A program made the translations under genes and the position numbers. DNA of 64,000 nt from RGIG4097 sp937885645 (GTDB taxonomy: Bacteria; Bacillota; Clostridia; Christensenellales; CAG-917): contig CALABJ010000017.1 in assembly GCA_937885645.1 (NCBI GenBank), positions 121,318 through 185,317 on the forward strand, in the 5' to 3' direction. The notes beneath the pieces are model-generated. The model was not told where the DNA came from. It searched no databases and saw nothing but the letters and a program-made list of their open reading frames with translations. Of this stretch, positions 43,574-51,692 are shown piece after piece (the stretch's first letter is position 1; every line of letters begins with the position of its first letter).

Positions 43574-43649
43574 TGGTGACCCACCGGAGATTCGAACTCC
43601 GGACCATCGCATTAAAAGTGCGGTGCTCTACCGGCTGAGCTAGTGAGTC
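43574..43649 (-). tRNA. tRNA-Lys (TTT)
   Basis: Cloverleaf on the minus strand with the anticodon loop CTTTTAA, the T-loop TTCGAAT, and an encoded CCA. The acceptor stem GACTCAC pairs with GTGGGTC (one G-T pair). Last of five tRNAs in one operon. Confidence 0.95.
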
Positions 43650-43680
43650 AATTTAATGCCCAGCACTTGCTGGGCATCGT

Positions 43681-43755
43681 TGGCAGGGGTAGCTGGATTT
43701 GAACCAACGAATGACGGAATCAAAATCCGTTGCCTTACCGCTTGGCGATACCCCT
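43681..43755 (-). tRNA. tRNA-Gln (TTG)
   Basis: The acceptor stem AGGGGTA/TACCCCT, the anticodon loop TTTTGAT, the T-loop TTCAAAT and encoded CCA are visible on the minus strand. Confidence 0.95.
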
Positions 43756-43780
43756 ATATGTAAGGTTTTGTTTGTGTGTT

Positions 43781-43858
43781 TGGGGTGAGTAGTGGGACTC
43801 GAACCCACGGCCTCCAGGGCCACAACCTGGCGCTCTAACCAACTGGGCTATACCCACC
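43781..43858 (-). tRNA. tRNA-His (GTG)
   Basis: The anticodon stem CCAGG/CCTGG encloses TTGTGGC. An extra 5' G faces C73, the His identity feature. CCA is encoded. Confidence 0.95.
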
Positions 43859-43906
43859 ATCATTTCTGCAAGATGGGGAGAGCTTCTCCCCATACTCGCT
43901 GCTAAT

Positions 43907-43983
43907 TGGCGAGCCTGGAGGGATTCGAACCCCCGACACACGGCTTAGAAGGCCGTTGCTCTATCCTGCTGAGCTACAGACTC
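43907..43983 (-). tRNA. tRNA-Arg (TCT)
   Basis: The acceptor stem GAGTCTG/CAGGCTC, the anticodon loop CTTCTAA and encoded CCA. A separate strong hairpin at 43872-43893 (ATGGGGAGA/TCTCCCCAT) separates it from tRNA-His and may guide processing. Confidence 0.95.
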
Positions 43984-43988
43984 ATGTT

Positions 43989-44062
43989 TGGAGCGGGTGA
44001 TGGGAATCGGACCCACGCAACCAGCTTGGAAGGCTGGGGCTCTACCATTGAGCTACACCCGC
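43989..44062 (-). tRNA. tRNA-Gly (TCC)
   Basis: The acceptor stem GCGGGTG/CACCCGC, the anticodon loop CTTCCAA and encoded CCA. First tRNA of the operon. Confidence 0.95.
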
Positions 44063-44107
44063 ACTTTCATACGCTACTAGCGCACCACATTCATTGAATG
44101 CTTGAAA

Positions 44108-44136
44108 ATCTTAGCACATCAAACTGCCATTGTCAA
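44108..44136 (-). promoter_or_regulatory. Promoter of tRNA operon
   Basis: TTGACA and TAAGAT with a 17-bp spacer on the minus strand, some 45 nt before tRNA-Gly. Confidence 0.8.
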
Positions 44137-44221
44137 CGATTTAAGGGAAAATGATGAAAAAAATAAGTTTATTCTTTGAATACATCGTCAAATCCGTGAC
44201 AAACTACCCTTGGAGGTGAAT

Positions 44222-44410
44222 ATGAAAAAGAAGAAAAAGAAATATGCAAATAAATCAACTGGTATGCCTGCCCTTGCTGACGGCAATATGGGCAACTTCT
44301 CAATGAAAAACGCAATGTACGACCCAAACGGTATGTGGACGGGCACTCCCGCAGACGTTGCGTTTGGCTATCTAGATCCTACACCTGAACAAGACGTGGA
44401 CGATCTTTGA
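44222..44410 (+). CDS. Small acidic-tailed protein of unknown function
   Basis: A 62-residue protein with a lysine-rich start (KKKKKKY), a central NMGNFSMKNAMYDPNGMWTG stretch, and an acidic end EQDVDDL. The DPxGxWTGxP...DVDDL pattern resembles small uncharacterised Clostridia proteins, but I do not recognise a named family. A clear GGAGGT lies before the ATG at 44222. Free-standing, with a terminator downstream. Confidence 0.75.
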   Translation: MKKKKKKYANKSTGMPALADGNMGNFSMKNAMYDPNGMWTGTPADVAFGYLDPTPEQDVDDL

Positions 44411-44441
44411 TACACGCATCGTGTGATTTAGATTGAATATT

Positions 44442-44677
44442 GTACACTTCTCGTGTATTATGTTGAAAAAACAACCAAAAACAAGGACGGCACAGATGAT
44501 GTTGCCGTCCTTTGCATTTTCATTGATTTCAGCGGATATTTCATCAAAAACCGCTTGTTTTGATATGTTTTTGAGGAATTTACCTCATTTTCTACCCTAT
44601 TCTGCGAATTAAACTTTGGCGATTAATTTAAGCGATGAATTTTGCTTGGTACACTTTTCGTGTTTTATGTTTTGAAA
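44442..44677. repeat. Direct repeat with small dyads flanking an empty region
   Basis: Copies at 44442-44467 and 44649-44677 share GTACACTT-TCGTGT--TATGTT-GAAA with a few changes; each forms a small ACAC/GTGT hairpin. A related dyad (ACACGCATCGTGT) lies at 44412-44424. The DNA between (44468-44648) has a terminator but no gene I can support. Confidence 0.65.
44483..44513 (+). terminator. Terminator downstream of small protein gene
   Basis: A 10-bp stem AAGGACGGCA/TGCCGTCCTT with a 10-nt loop and only a short T tail. Confidence 0.65.
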
Positions 44678-44699
44678 TTGACAAACGACAATTTTTGGT

Positions 44700-46052
44700 T
44701 TAATCTTCCTTGGTCAACTTTTGATAAGGCATCAACATACCCTCTTCAAGCATATTGGGCATCTTCTTTTGAAGGGCCTTTATCCTGAGCACTCTGCCCA
44801 GAAACTTCATTGCAAGCATTGTGCCACGTTGCTTTTGAGGGAAATCAAGGAGGCCTTTCTTTTTGTAGAAGTCGTAGTCAAGTTTCATAATGCCTCGCAT
44901 AATCCATATCATATCACGGAAGATGCGCATACCGCCTACCTCATAGAAATTCTTGTGAGGTGTAAGACAGTTTTCAAGGGCGTAGGTCAGTTTTGTCACA
45001 AGTTGCTCGATATCGGTGAGGGTTGCGTTTTCGTCACATACAACGCCTACGTTCATATTGCCACCAACTGCGGACTTGGCTTCAACGTACATTTGAAGAT
45101 TGGCTTCCCCTTCATAACTGCCACTGACAAGGTATGCGGTGGGTTTGCCTGCGGTGACAGGGCGATGTCCGTTGACAAATTGTCTGTCAAAGAAGGCTTT
45201 GAAGGTCGAGGACACTGTGTGCATTGTCACCTCAAAGGCCATGATGACTGCATCGGCACGATTGATTTTGTTGTTGAGCAAATCCTCAAATCCGTCTTTG
45301 ATGACACACTCACCTGTTGCGGCGCACTTGAGGCAACCTCTGCAACCGCTCTTTGGTCCGTCTTTCTTCAGGTCGATAACTTCAACCTCGTAGGGGCAAA
45401 GGTTGACAAAATCTGTGACCATTGCCATAAGGCTGGCGTTTTCAGTGTTGTCGGTGACTACGATTATCTTTTTGTCGCCCTTCTTTTCAACGGGGGTTGA
45501 TGATGAAAGGTAGGTTTCACGATGAGGAGCGATGGCGTCCGCCTTTTCATATATATCGTTTTCTATTTGGAAATGGACATATCTCCACCACTCGACGAAG
45601 TTTTCACGAAGGTCTTCCTTCAAAAGGTCGTCCATATCCGCCGAATAACCGCCGATATACTTGCCACCTAGTGACAAAATCATATCACGGACAGCACGAT
45701 GGGCGGTGACGTCATAAAACTTCTTTGAAGTGGTCAGTTGGGTGACGTATTTGCCACTGAGGTCAACGTGATTGTCACGGAGGATTTCAAAGAATTTGTG
45801 CAGTTGCGAAGGGGCTAAAAAGGTATAGACGGGATAGGAAAACAACAGCATATCTGCTGATGTAATGCTGTCTAAAACAACTTGCAGTTTGTCAGGTTTT
45901 GTCAAGGAATAGACTGTTTTGCCTACGTCTAATACGTCAAAATCTGCCTTTAATTTTTCATGGTTTTTTGAAATCTTTGCAAGATACTTTACGTACTGCA
46001 AAGTGACGCTGTTTTGCCCCTTGGGGCTTCCGTTTATTACCAAAATCTTCAT
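44700..46052 (-). CDS. Tandem flavodoxin-like (NADPH-dependent FMN reductase) protein
   Basis: A 450-residue protein formed from two flavodoxin-fold modules. Module 1 (about 1-180) begins MKILVINGSPKGQNSVT, the FMN-phosphate loop, and has SYPVYTFLAPSQLHKFF. Module 2 (about 195-360) has CRGCLKCAATGECVIKDG and ADAVIMAFEVTMHTVSSTFKAFFDR, typical of Clostridia FMN reductases, but its N-terminal phosphate loop (VTDNTENAS) is altered. A basic helical tail of about 80 residues follows. Probably a quinone or nitro-compound-type oxidoreductase. Start at 46052 keeps a sensible distance from GAGG. Confidence 0.85.
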   Translation of the reverse strand: MKILVINGSPKGQNSVTLQYVKYLAKISKNHEKLKADFDVLDVGKTVYSLTKPDKLQVVLDSITSADMLLFSYPVYTFLAPSQLHKFFEILRDNHVDLSGKYVTQLTTSKKFYDVTAHRAVRDMILSLGGKYIGGYSADMDDLLKEDLRENFVEWWRYVHFQIENDIYEKADAIAPHRETYLSSSTPVEKKGDKKIIVVTDNTENASLMAMVTDFVNLCPYEVEVIDLKKDGPKSGCRGCLKCAATGECVIKDGFEDLLNNKINRADAVIMAFEVTMHTVSSTFKAFFDRQFVNGHRPVTAGKPTAYLVSGSYEGEANLQMYVEAKSAVGGNMNVGVVCDENATLTDIEQLVTKLTYALENCLTPHKNFYEVGGMRIFRDMIWIMRGIMKLDYDFYKKKGLLDFPQKQRGTMLAMKFLGRVLRIKALQKKMPNMLEEGMLMPYQKLTKED

Positions 46053-46109
46053 AGTCATTTCCTCTTGCCTTTGGTGTAAATATTATAACAACATATATCC
46101 CTTTTGTAA

Positions 46110-46146
46110 ATAGCAAAATAAAACAACCACGCTTTTAGCGTGGTTG
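46110..46146 (-). terminator. Terminator of spoIVA
   Basis: The stem CAACCACGC/GCGTGGTTG with a 5-nt loop, followed on the minus strand by TTTTATTTT. Confidence 0.85.
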
Positions 46147-46173
46147 AAAATCCTCATCTTTTGCAAACGGTGG

Positions 46174-47652
46174 TCAAAGAAGTATGCAGATGACTCCGCC
46201 CTTGCCCTCGTTGACAATTCTGCCAAGAGTCTTTTTCAGTTTGACTTCCGCCTCGGCAGGCACTGAGGCAAGTTTGCTCATAATTCCATCTGCAACCAAG
46301 GAGGATAATGACCGTCCAAAAATGTTGGTCTGCCATATTGCTTGTTTGTTTTCCGCAAAGTCGCTGAGCATATTGGACACCAACTCTTCACTTTGTTGCT
46401 CGGTGCCTACAATGGGACTGACCTCGGTTTCTACGTCCACTTTCATAATGTGGAGTGATGGGGCGGATGCACGGAGTTTGACGCCGTATTGTTGACCTTG
46501 ACGGATGATTTCGGGCTCCTTCAACTCCATGTCGCCAAGGTCAGGGGCAACTATGCCGTAGCCCACCGCATCAACTTGATCAAGAGCGGACAAAATTCGG
46601 GCGGTTTTTTCACGGGCGTATGCCATATCACGAACTGCAAGATAAAGCCCAAGTTGATCCTCGACGCCTATGCCACATTCGTCGTTTAGCACCCTGACGA
46701 AAACGTCTTCTTTGGGGCTTAAATAGACAGTGATTTTGCCTGTGGCGGTGTCCAGGTTGACCTTTGAAGGAGTAAGCCAAAACTCGGCATCTTCAAAGTG
46801 TCCGTCAAGACGCTCGTAGTCCTTCATTTTGGTCAGTTCATCGGCAAAGGATTTTGCCCTTGAAATCAACTCTTTGACAACATAGTTGTCAATGTCAAGC
46901 GCTTGCACCCATTTGGGCAGGACAAAATCCACTGTCCTTGCGCCAAATTCAAGAAGTATGTTTTCCATAATTTCACTTATGTCACTTTCATCCATTTTGA
47001 GGGCGTTTTTGACTATGACGGGAGCATCGTATTTTGCCTCTAAGCTTTCCTTCAATCCTTCAACGTGAGGGGCGTTTTCATCTCTTACGTTGAGGATGAT
47101 TGCAAAGGGTTTTGTGGTGGCTTTGAGCTCTGCAATCACCTTTTCCTCGGCAGGCTCGTATTCGCCTCTTGAAATGTCCGTGAAACTGCCGTCTGTGGTG
47201 ATGGCAAGGGCTATTGTGCTGTGGTCACGTATGACCTTGTCCGTGCCAATCTCCGCCGCCTTTGAAAAGGGCATTTCATCGTCACTCCAAGGGGTGCGCA
47301 CCATGCGCTCTTTGCCCTCTTCTGCACCGCCAAGTGCGCCGTCAACCATATAGCCTACGCAGTCGATGAGGCGCATCTTTACGTTGATTCCGTCACCAAA
47401 ACACACCTTCACCGCCTCGTTTGGTACGAATTTCGGTTGGGTTGTCATAATGGTTTTGCCGTCTGCAGACTGAGGTAATTCATCAATGGTCCGTTGCCTT
47501 GCATCGGGGTTTTCTATGCCCGACAAGGCGATTTCACTCATAAATTGCTTGATAAAAGTGGATTTGCCCGTCCTCACCGGACCGACAACTCCAACATACA
47601 CTTCTCCGCCCGTACGGGTTGCTATGTCACGGTAAAGGTCAAATTTGTCCAT
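46174..47652 (-). CDS. spoIVA: Stage IV sporulation protein A
   Basis: ATPase that polymerises on the forespore to make the base of the spore coat. The 492 residues align along the whole length with known SpoIVA: start MDKFDLYRDIATRTGG, Walker A GPVRTGKS at 24-31, DELPQSADGKTIMTT, DCVGY, EIGTDKVIRDHSTI, and the ending EGKGGVICILL (usual end GLIAIIL). Start at 47652 follows GGAGG; the ATG at 47664 precedes that site. Its presence strongly indicates a spore former; no recognised sigma-E-type promoter was identified upstream. Confidence 0.98.
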   Translation of the reverse strand: MDKFDLYRDIATRTGGEVYVGVVGPVRTGKSTFIKQFMSEIALSGIENPDARQRTIDELPQSADGKTIMTTQPKFVPNEAVKVCFGDGINVKMRLIDCVGYMVDGALGGAEEGKERMVRTPWSDDEMPFSKAAEIGTDKVIRDHSTIALAITTDGSFTDISRGEYEPAEEKVIAELKATTKPFAIILNVRDENAPHVEGLKESLEAKYDAPVIVKNALKMDESDISEIMENILLEFGARTVDFVLPKWVQALDIDNYVVKELISRAKSFADELTKMKDYERLDGHFEDAEFWLTPSKVNLDTATGKITVYLSPKEDVFVRVLNDECGIGVEDQLGLYLAVRDMAYAREKTARILSALDQVDAVGYGIVAPDLGDMELKEPEIIRQGQQYGVKLRASAPSLHIMKVDVETEVSPIVGTEQQSEELVSNMLSDFAENKQAIWQTNIFGRSLSSLVADGIMSKLASVPAEAEVKLKKTLGRIVNEGKGGVICILL

Positions 47653-47702
47653 AAAGTCCTCCATTTTTCTTTGTATAACCTTATGCTACTAAATTCCGCA
47701 CT

Positions 47703-47737
47703 ATGACAAAAAATAAAACGCACCTTGCGATGCGTTT
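47703..47737 (-). terminator. Terminator of aminotransferase gene
   Basis: The stem AAACGCA/TGCGTTT with an 8-nt loop is followed on the minus strand by TATTTTTTG. Confidence 0.65.
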
Positions 47738-47783
47738 GATATTTCGGTTTGTATTTGTATTGTTTGTGCCTTACACTATACCC

Positions 47784-49076
47784 TTATGCGCGGGCGTCGT
47801 AGTGGTATATCTTGCGGAGGACAAGTTCCATACGGGCTTGCTTGATTGCGCTGATGAGGACGTCCACTGCATAGTCCATTTCTTCAAGAGTGGGCACGGA
47901 AGGTGCAATGCGGATGTTTTCATCAAGGTCGTCAATGTGATATGGGAAAGACGAGCCTGCGGGAGTGAACTTGACTCCTGCTTCTGCGGACAACTCTACA
48001 ACACGTTTTGCGCAGGTTTTGACGTCTAAGGATACAAAGTATCCTCCACGGGGTCTTGACCATGTAACATAGCGGTCACCTTCAAATACTGCGGTCATTT
48101 TTTCATTGAAAAGTTCAAACTTGGGGCGCAAAATGTCTGCGTGGCGCTTCATAATTGCCTTGACGTTTGACAGGTCTTTCAAGAAGTTTACGTGCATCAC
48201 TTGATTGATTTTGTTGGGGCCGATGGTCTTGTAGAAAAGCTCCTTGGTGATGGCGTTTACGTTGTCAACTGAGGATGCAAACACTGCAAGTCCGCTGCCT
48301 GCAAAGGTGATTTTTGAGGTGGACGTAAAGGCATAAACACGGTCAAGGGTGCCTGCCTTTCTTGCCACATCAAAGATGTTTTTCAGTTTGTCACCCTTGT
48401 CGTAAAGGTCGTGGACTACGTAGGCATTATCCCAGAAAATGCGGAAGTCACTTGCCGCTGTCTTCATGGTGGCAAGACGCTCTACGACCTTGTCTGAGAA
48501 GGTGATGCCTGAGGGGTTGCTGTACTTGGGTACACACCAAATGCCCTTCACTGAGTCGTCGTCACGGACAAGGCTTTCAATGATGTTCATATCAGGGCCG
48601 TCTCCGCGCATACGGACTGCTATCATCTCTATGCCAAGACGCTCGCAGATTGAAAAATGTCTGTCATAGCCAGGGGTAAGACAGATGAATTTCACCTTTT
48701 TCAGTTTGTTCCAAGGGGTTGAGCCAAGGACACCAAATTGCATTGCGAATTGAACGACGGTGTACATAAGGTCAAGAGAACTGCCGTCTGCCACGATGAC
48801 TTCATCTTCCTTGCAACCCATAATTGATGCAAAGAGTTCGCGGGCAGGTTTGATGCCTTGAAGTCCGCCATAGTTTCTCATGTCAACGCCGTCTATAACA
48901 TAGTTATAGCCACCTGCATTTTCAAGCATAGGCATACTGACGTCCAGTTGGCTTGATTCAGGACGGCCTCTTGTCATATCAACGGATATATCTCTCTTTT
49001 GAAGGTGTTTGAAGGCTTTGCGCTCTTCGTCAAGCATCTTCACCAGTTCATTTTGATCATATTGGGAATATTCCAT
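47784..49076 (-). CDS. Aspartate aminotransferase, type Ic (PF12897-like)
   Basis: A PLP-dependent fold-type I aminotransferase of 430 residues. The Schiff-base Lys is Lys255 in TSTSKITFAGSG, with VPKYSNPSG and WDNAYVVHDLY upstream. The start region MTRGRPESSQLD fits the PF12897 group, recently shown in some bacteria to be aspartate aminotransferases. AGGAG precedes the ATG, 18 nt after der. Confidence 0.87.
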   Translation of the reverse strand: MEYSQYDQNELVKMLDEERKAFKHLQKRDISVDMTRGRPESSQLDVSMPMLENAGGYNYVIDGVDMRNYGGLQGIKPARELFASIMGCKEDEVIVADGSSLDLMYTVVQFAMQFGVLGSTPWNKLKKVKFICLTPGYDRHFSICERLGIEMIAVRMRGDGPDMNIIESLVRDDDSVKGIWCVPKYSNPSGITFSDKVVERLATMKTAASDFRIFWDNAYVVHDLYDKGDKLKNIFDVARKAGTLDRVYAFTSTSKITFAGSGLAVFASSVDNVNAITKELFYKTIGPNKINQVMHVNFLKDLSNVKAIMKRHADILRPKFELFNEKMTAVFEGDRYVTWSRPRGGYFVSLDVKTCAKRVVELSAEAGVKFTPAGSSFPYHIDDLDENIRIAPSVPTLEEMDYAVDVLISAIKQARMELVLRKIYHYDARA

Positions 49077-49094
49077 ATATCTCCTAAAAGACGA

Positions 49095-50417
49095 TTAGTC
49101 TTCACTATTCTTCCTTATCAGTATACGAATCGGGGTGCCCTTGAAGTCAAAACTTTTGCGAAGGGAGTTTTCGATGTATCTCTTGTAGCTGAAGTGCATA
49201 AGTTCGGGGTCGTTGACCTTGATGACAAAGGTGGGGGGAGTCACTGCCACTTGGGTGATGAAATAAATCTTCAACTTTCTGCCAAGACGTGCAGGAGGTT
49301 CGCTTATGCGGATTGCCTCTGTCAAAACTTCGTTGAGAAGGCCTGTTTGGATTCTTCTACGTGCCGCTGCCACAACTTCCTTGCAGGCGGGGAGCACCGC
49401 GTCTGCTCTCTTCCCTGTCTTTGCGGAAATGTAGAGGGATTTGTAGTAGTCCATAAACTTCAAATCCTCACGGAGTTTTCTTTCAAATTGCTCACGGGTG
49501 TAGGTGTCTTTGTCAACGAGGTCCCACTTGTTCATGACGATGACTGAAGGCTTGCCTTCTTCGTGAACAAGGCCTGCAATCTTCACGTCTTGCTCGGTCA
49601 TACCTTCGTCTGCATCACACACCATGACCACAACGTCTGCTCTGCGGATGGCAAGGATTGCGCGGATGACTGAATATCTTTCAACGTCTTCACCCTCTGC
49701 CACTGCCTTCTTCTTGCGCATGCCTGCGGTGTCGATGATGAGATATTTGTCATCACCGATGTCAAGGGCGGTGTCAATGGCGTCACGAGTTGTGCCTGCG
49801 ATGTCGCTGACTATGCAACGATTGTAGCCAAGGAGTTTGTTTGTCAGTGAACTCTTGCCTGCGTTGGGCTTGCCTACGATGGCAATCTTCAATCTGTCGG
49901 GCTCGTCTTCGTGAGGCACTGCGTCAACTGTTTCAACGATGGCGTCAAGAAGGTCACCAAGGCCTTTGCCTTGCTCTGCGGAAATGCCGTAAGGCTCGCC
50001 AAAGCCAAGGGCGTAAAAGTCATAGAGAACGTGAGTTTCATTGTTGTCCAACTTGTTGACTGCAAGGATGACGGGCTTGTCTGTCTTGCGGAGGAAGTTG
50101 GTGATGGTTTGGTCATCAAGGGTGAGTCCTGTCTTTCCGTCCACAACGTAAAGGACTGCATCTGCGGCTTCCACTGCAATCTCAACTTGGGTGCGGATGT
50201 GTCCCCACATTTCGTCTTCGCTTTTCAGTTCAAGACCGCCTGTGTCTATCATTGTGAAAACTTTGCCACACCACTCAACGTCACGATACACTCTGTCGCG
50301 GGTGACACCGGGGGTGTTTTCAACAATGGAAATACGCTCGCCAACAAGGCGATTGAAAAGGGTTGATTTTCCTACATTGGGTCTGCCGACTACGGCAATC
50401 AAAGGTTTTACGCTCAT
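49095..50417 (-). CDS. der: Ribosome assembly GTPase Der (EngA)
   Basis: Essential tandem GTPase for 50S assembly. The 440 residues have two G domains with GRPNVGKS (11-18) and GKPNAGKS, DTGGL and DTAGMRKK switch II motifs, NKLD and NKWD, then a KH-like C-terminal domain ending in GTPIRILIRKN. Overlaps the DUF512 gene by 4 nt, a common Clostridia pair. Confidence 0.98.
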   Translation of the reverse strand: MSVKPLIAVVGRPNVGKSTLFNRLVGERISIVENTPGVTRDRVYRDVEWCGKVFTMIDTGGLELKSEDEMWGHIRTQVEIAVEAADAVLYVVDGKTGLTLDDQTITNFLRKTDKPVILAVNKLDNNETHVLYDFYALGFGEPYGISAEQGKGLGDLLDAIVETVDAVPHEDEPDRLKIAIVGKPNAGKSSLTNKLLGYNRCIVSDIAGTTRDAIDTALDIGDDKYLIIDTAGMRKKKAVAEGEDVERYSVIRAILAIRRADVVVMVCDADEGMTEQDVKIAGLVHEEGKPSVIVMNKWDLVDKDTYTREQFERKLREDLKFMDYYKSLYISAKTGKRADAVLPACKEVVAAARRRIQTGLLNEVLTEAIRISEPPARLGRKLKIYFITQVAVTPPTFVIKVNDPELMHFSYKRYIENSLRKSFDFKGTPIRILIRKNSED

Positions 50418-51691
50418 TTGTGTGCCTCAAAAAATTCTGTCAGTTTTTGCACCACATCCCCACCGTTGTGGGCAACCACAAGGACGGGTTTTCCAAGTTT
50501 CAATTCAAGTTCATTGACGGTGGTGTCGTCAAGGAAAGTGGTTGTAAATTCACGAAGCATATTATCGGGGATCACGTAGACGTCCGTGTCCTCCTCCACT
50601 GCTTGTGACAAAATATCTCTGCCTACAACAAGGCCTGCAACTGTGACACTTTCACCAAAAAAGGAGTTTGAAATGCCTTTTACGGATAGATTAAGTCCCA
50701 GTTTTGTTTCAATCTTCTTTTTCTCCTCGTTGAGTACAGGCTCAAAAGACTTGCCTGTAATCAGGGTTGCTTTGCCATTGAAACACTTGTCTTCACTTTC
50801 ACTGAGGGCAAAGTCAAGATTGTCTTGGAAGTCGGCTACAAGGCCTACTCCGTTTTCAATTTGGTCAAAGTTGCCGTAGAAAGTGAAGTCAGGCATCTTT
50901 CTTTCTGCCTTCAAATAATACTCGTCTGAGCACCAGCAAAATTCTCCACCGAACTTATTGTTGAGCCACTCAACGTGCTCGATTGTTTCAACGGCTTCGT
51001 CCTTTGTGACAGGGCGGATTTTGCTCAGTCCGTCACGGTGTCCTGTGATGCCTACGGGCACTACTGCCACGGTGCGGACTCCCTCAACTGAGTGCAGTCC
51101 CTCAATGCTTTCAATGAGGGTTGCGCCGTCATTAAGTTCAGGGACGATGACAAGTTGGGTGTGCATTTCAATGCCGTTTTCACCAAGTCTTCTCATAACG
51201 TTGATGAGGTTTCTGGTGTTGGGATTTTTGACAAGTTCCACTCTCTTGTCGTCGTTGAAAGCGTGGACAGATATGTAAAGAGGGCTCAGTTTCAAACGAA
51301 TTATACGCTCGATTTCTGCCTCTCCGACATTGGTCATCGTCACGTAGCAACCACTGATGAAACTGAGACGATAGTCGTCGTCCTTGACGTACAAGGTGTC
51401 ACGAAGCCCCTTGGGGAGTTGGTCAACAAAGCAAAATACGCACTTGTTTTTGCAACGTATGACTTCCATCTCTTCAAACTCTATTCCAAGAGATTGACCT
51501 TCCTTTTTGTGGACTTTGATTTTCTTCAATTTGCCGTCACGATTTACCACAACGTCAAACTTTTTCTCGTTGTCAAAATAGAGGACGTCAAGAATATCCT
51601 GACAAGGATATCCTCCTATCTCCACCACTTCGTCACCGACGTTGAGCCCTAGCTTTTTTGCAAGGGGGGATATGTTCAAAATCTTTGGCAT
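50414..51691 (-). CDS. DUF512-family radical SAM-like protein
   Basis: A 425-residue protein with an N-terminal PDZ-like part (SPLAKKLGLNVGDEVVEIGG), then CKNKCVFCFVDQLPKGLRDTLY, a CxxxCxxC radical SAM-like cluster motif, and the DUF512 C-terminal region. It occurs next to der in many Clostridia; the reaction is unknown. One nt separates it from the preceding glycosyltransferase-like gene. Confidence 0.92.
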   Translation of the reverse strand: MPKILNISPLAKKLGLNVGDEVVEIGGYPCQDILDVLYFDNEKKFDVVVNRDGKLKKIKVHKKEGQSLGIEFEEMEVIRCKNKCVFCFVDQLPKGLRDTLYVKDDDYRLSFISGCYVTMTNVGEAEIERIIRLKLSPLYISVHAFNDDKRVELVKNPNTRNLINVMRRLGENGIEMHTQLVIVPELNDGATLIESIEGLHSVEGVRTVAVVPVGITGHRDGLSKIRPVTKDEAVETIEHVEWLNNKFGGEFCWCSDEYYLKAERKMPDFTFYGNFDQIENGVGLVADFQDNLDFALSESEDKCFNGKATLITGKSFEPVLNEEKKKIETKLGLNLSVKGISNSFFGESVTVAGLVVGRDILSQAVEEDTDVYVIPDNMLREFTTTFLDDTTVNELELKLGKPVLVVAHNGGDVVQKLTEFFEAHK

Positions 51692-51692
51692 T

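Noticed and set aside
44721..45500. Plus-strand frame of 259 codons over the flavodoxin-like gene
   Set aside because: Antisense shadow; the minus-strand gene has recognisable domains and a ribosome binding site.
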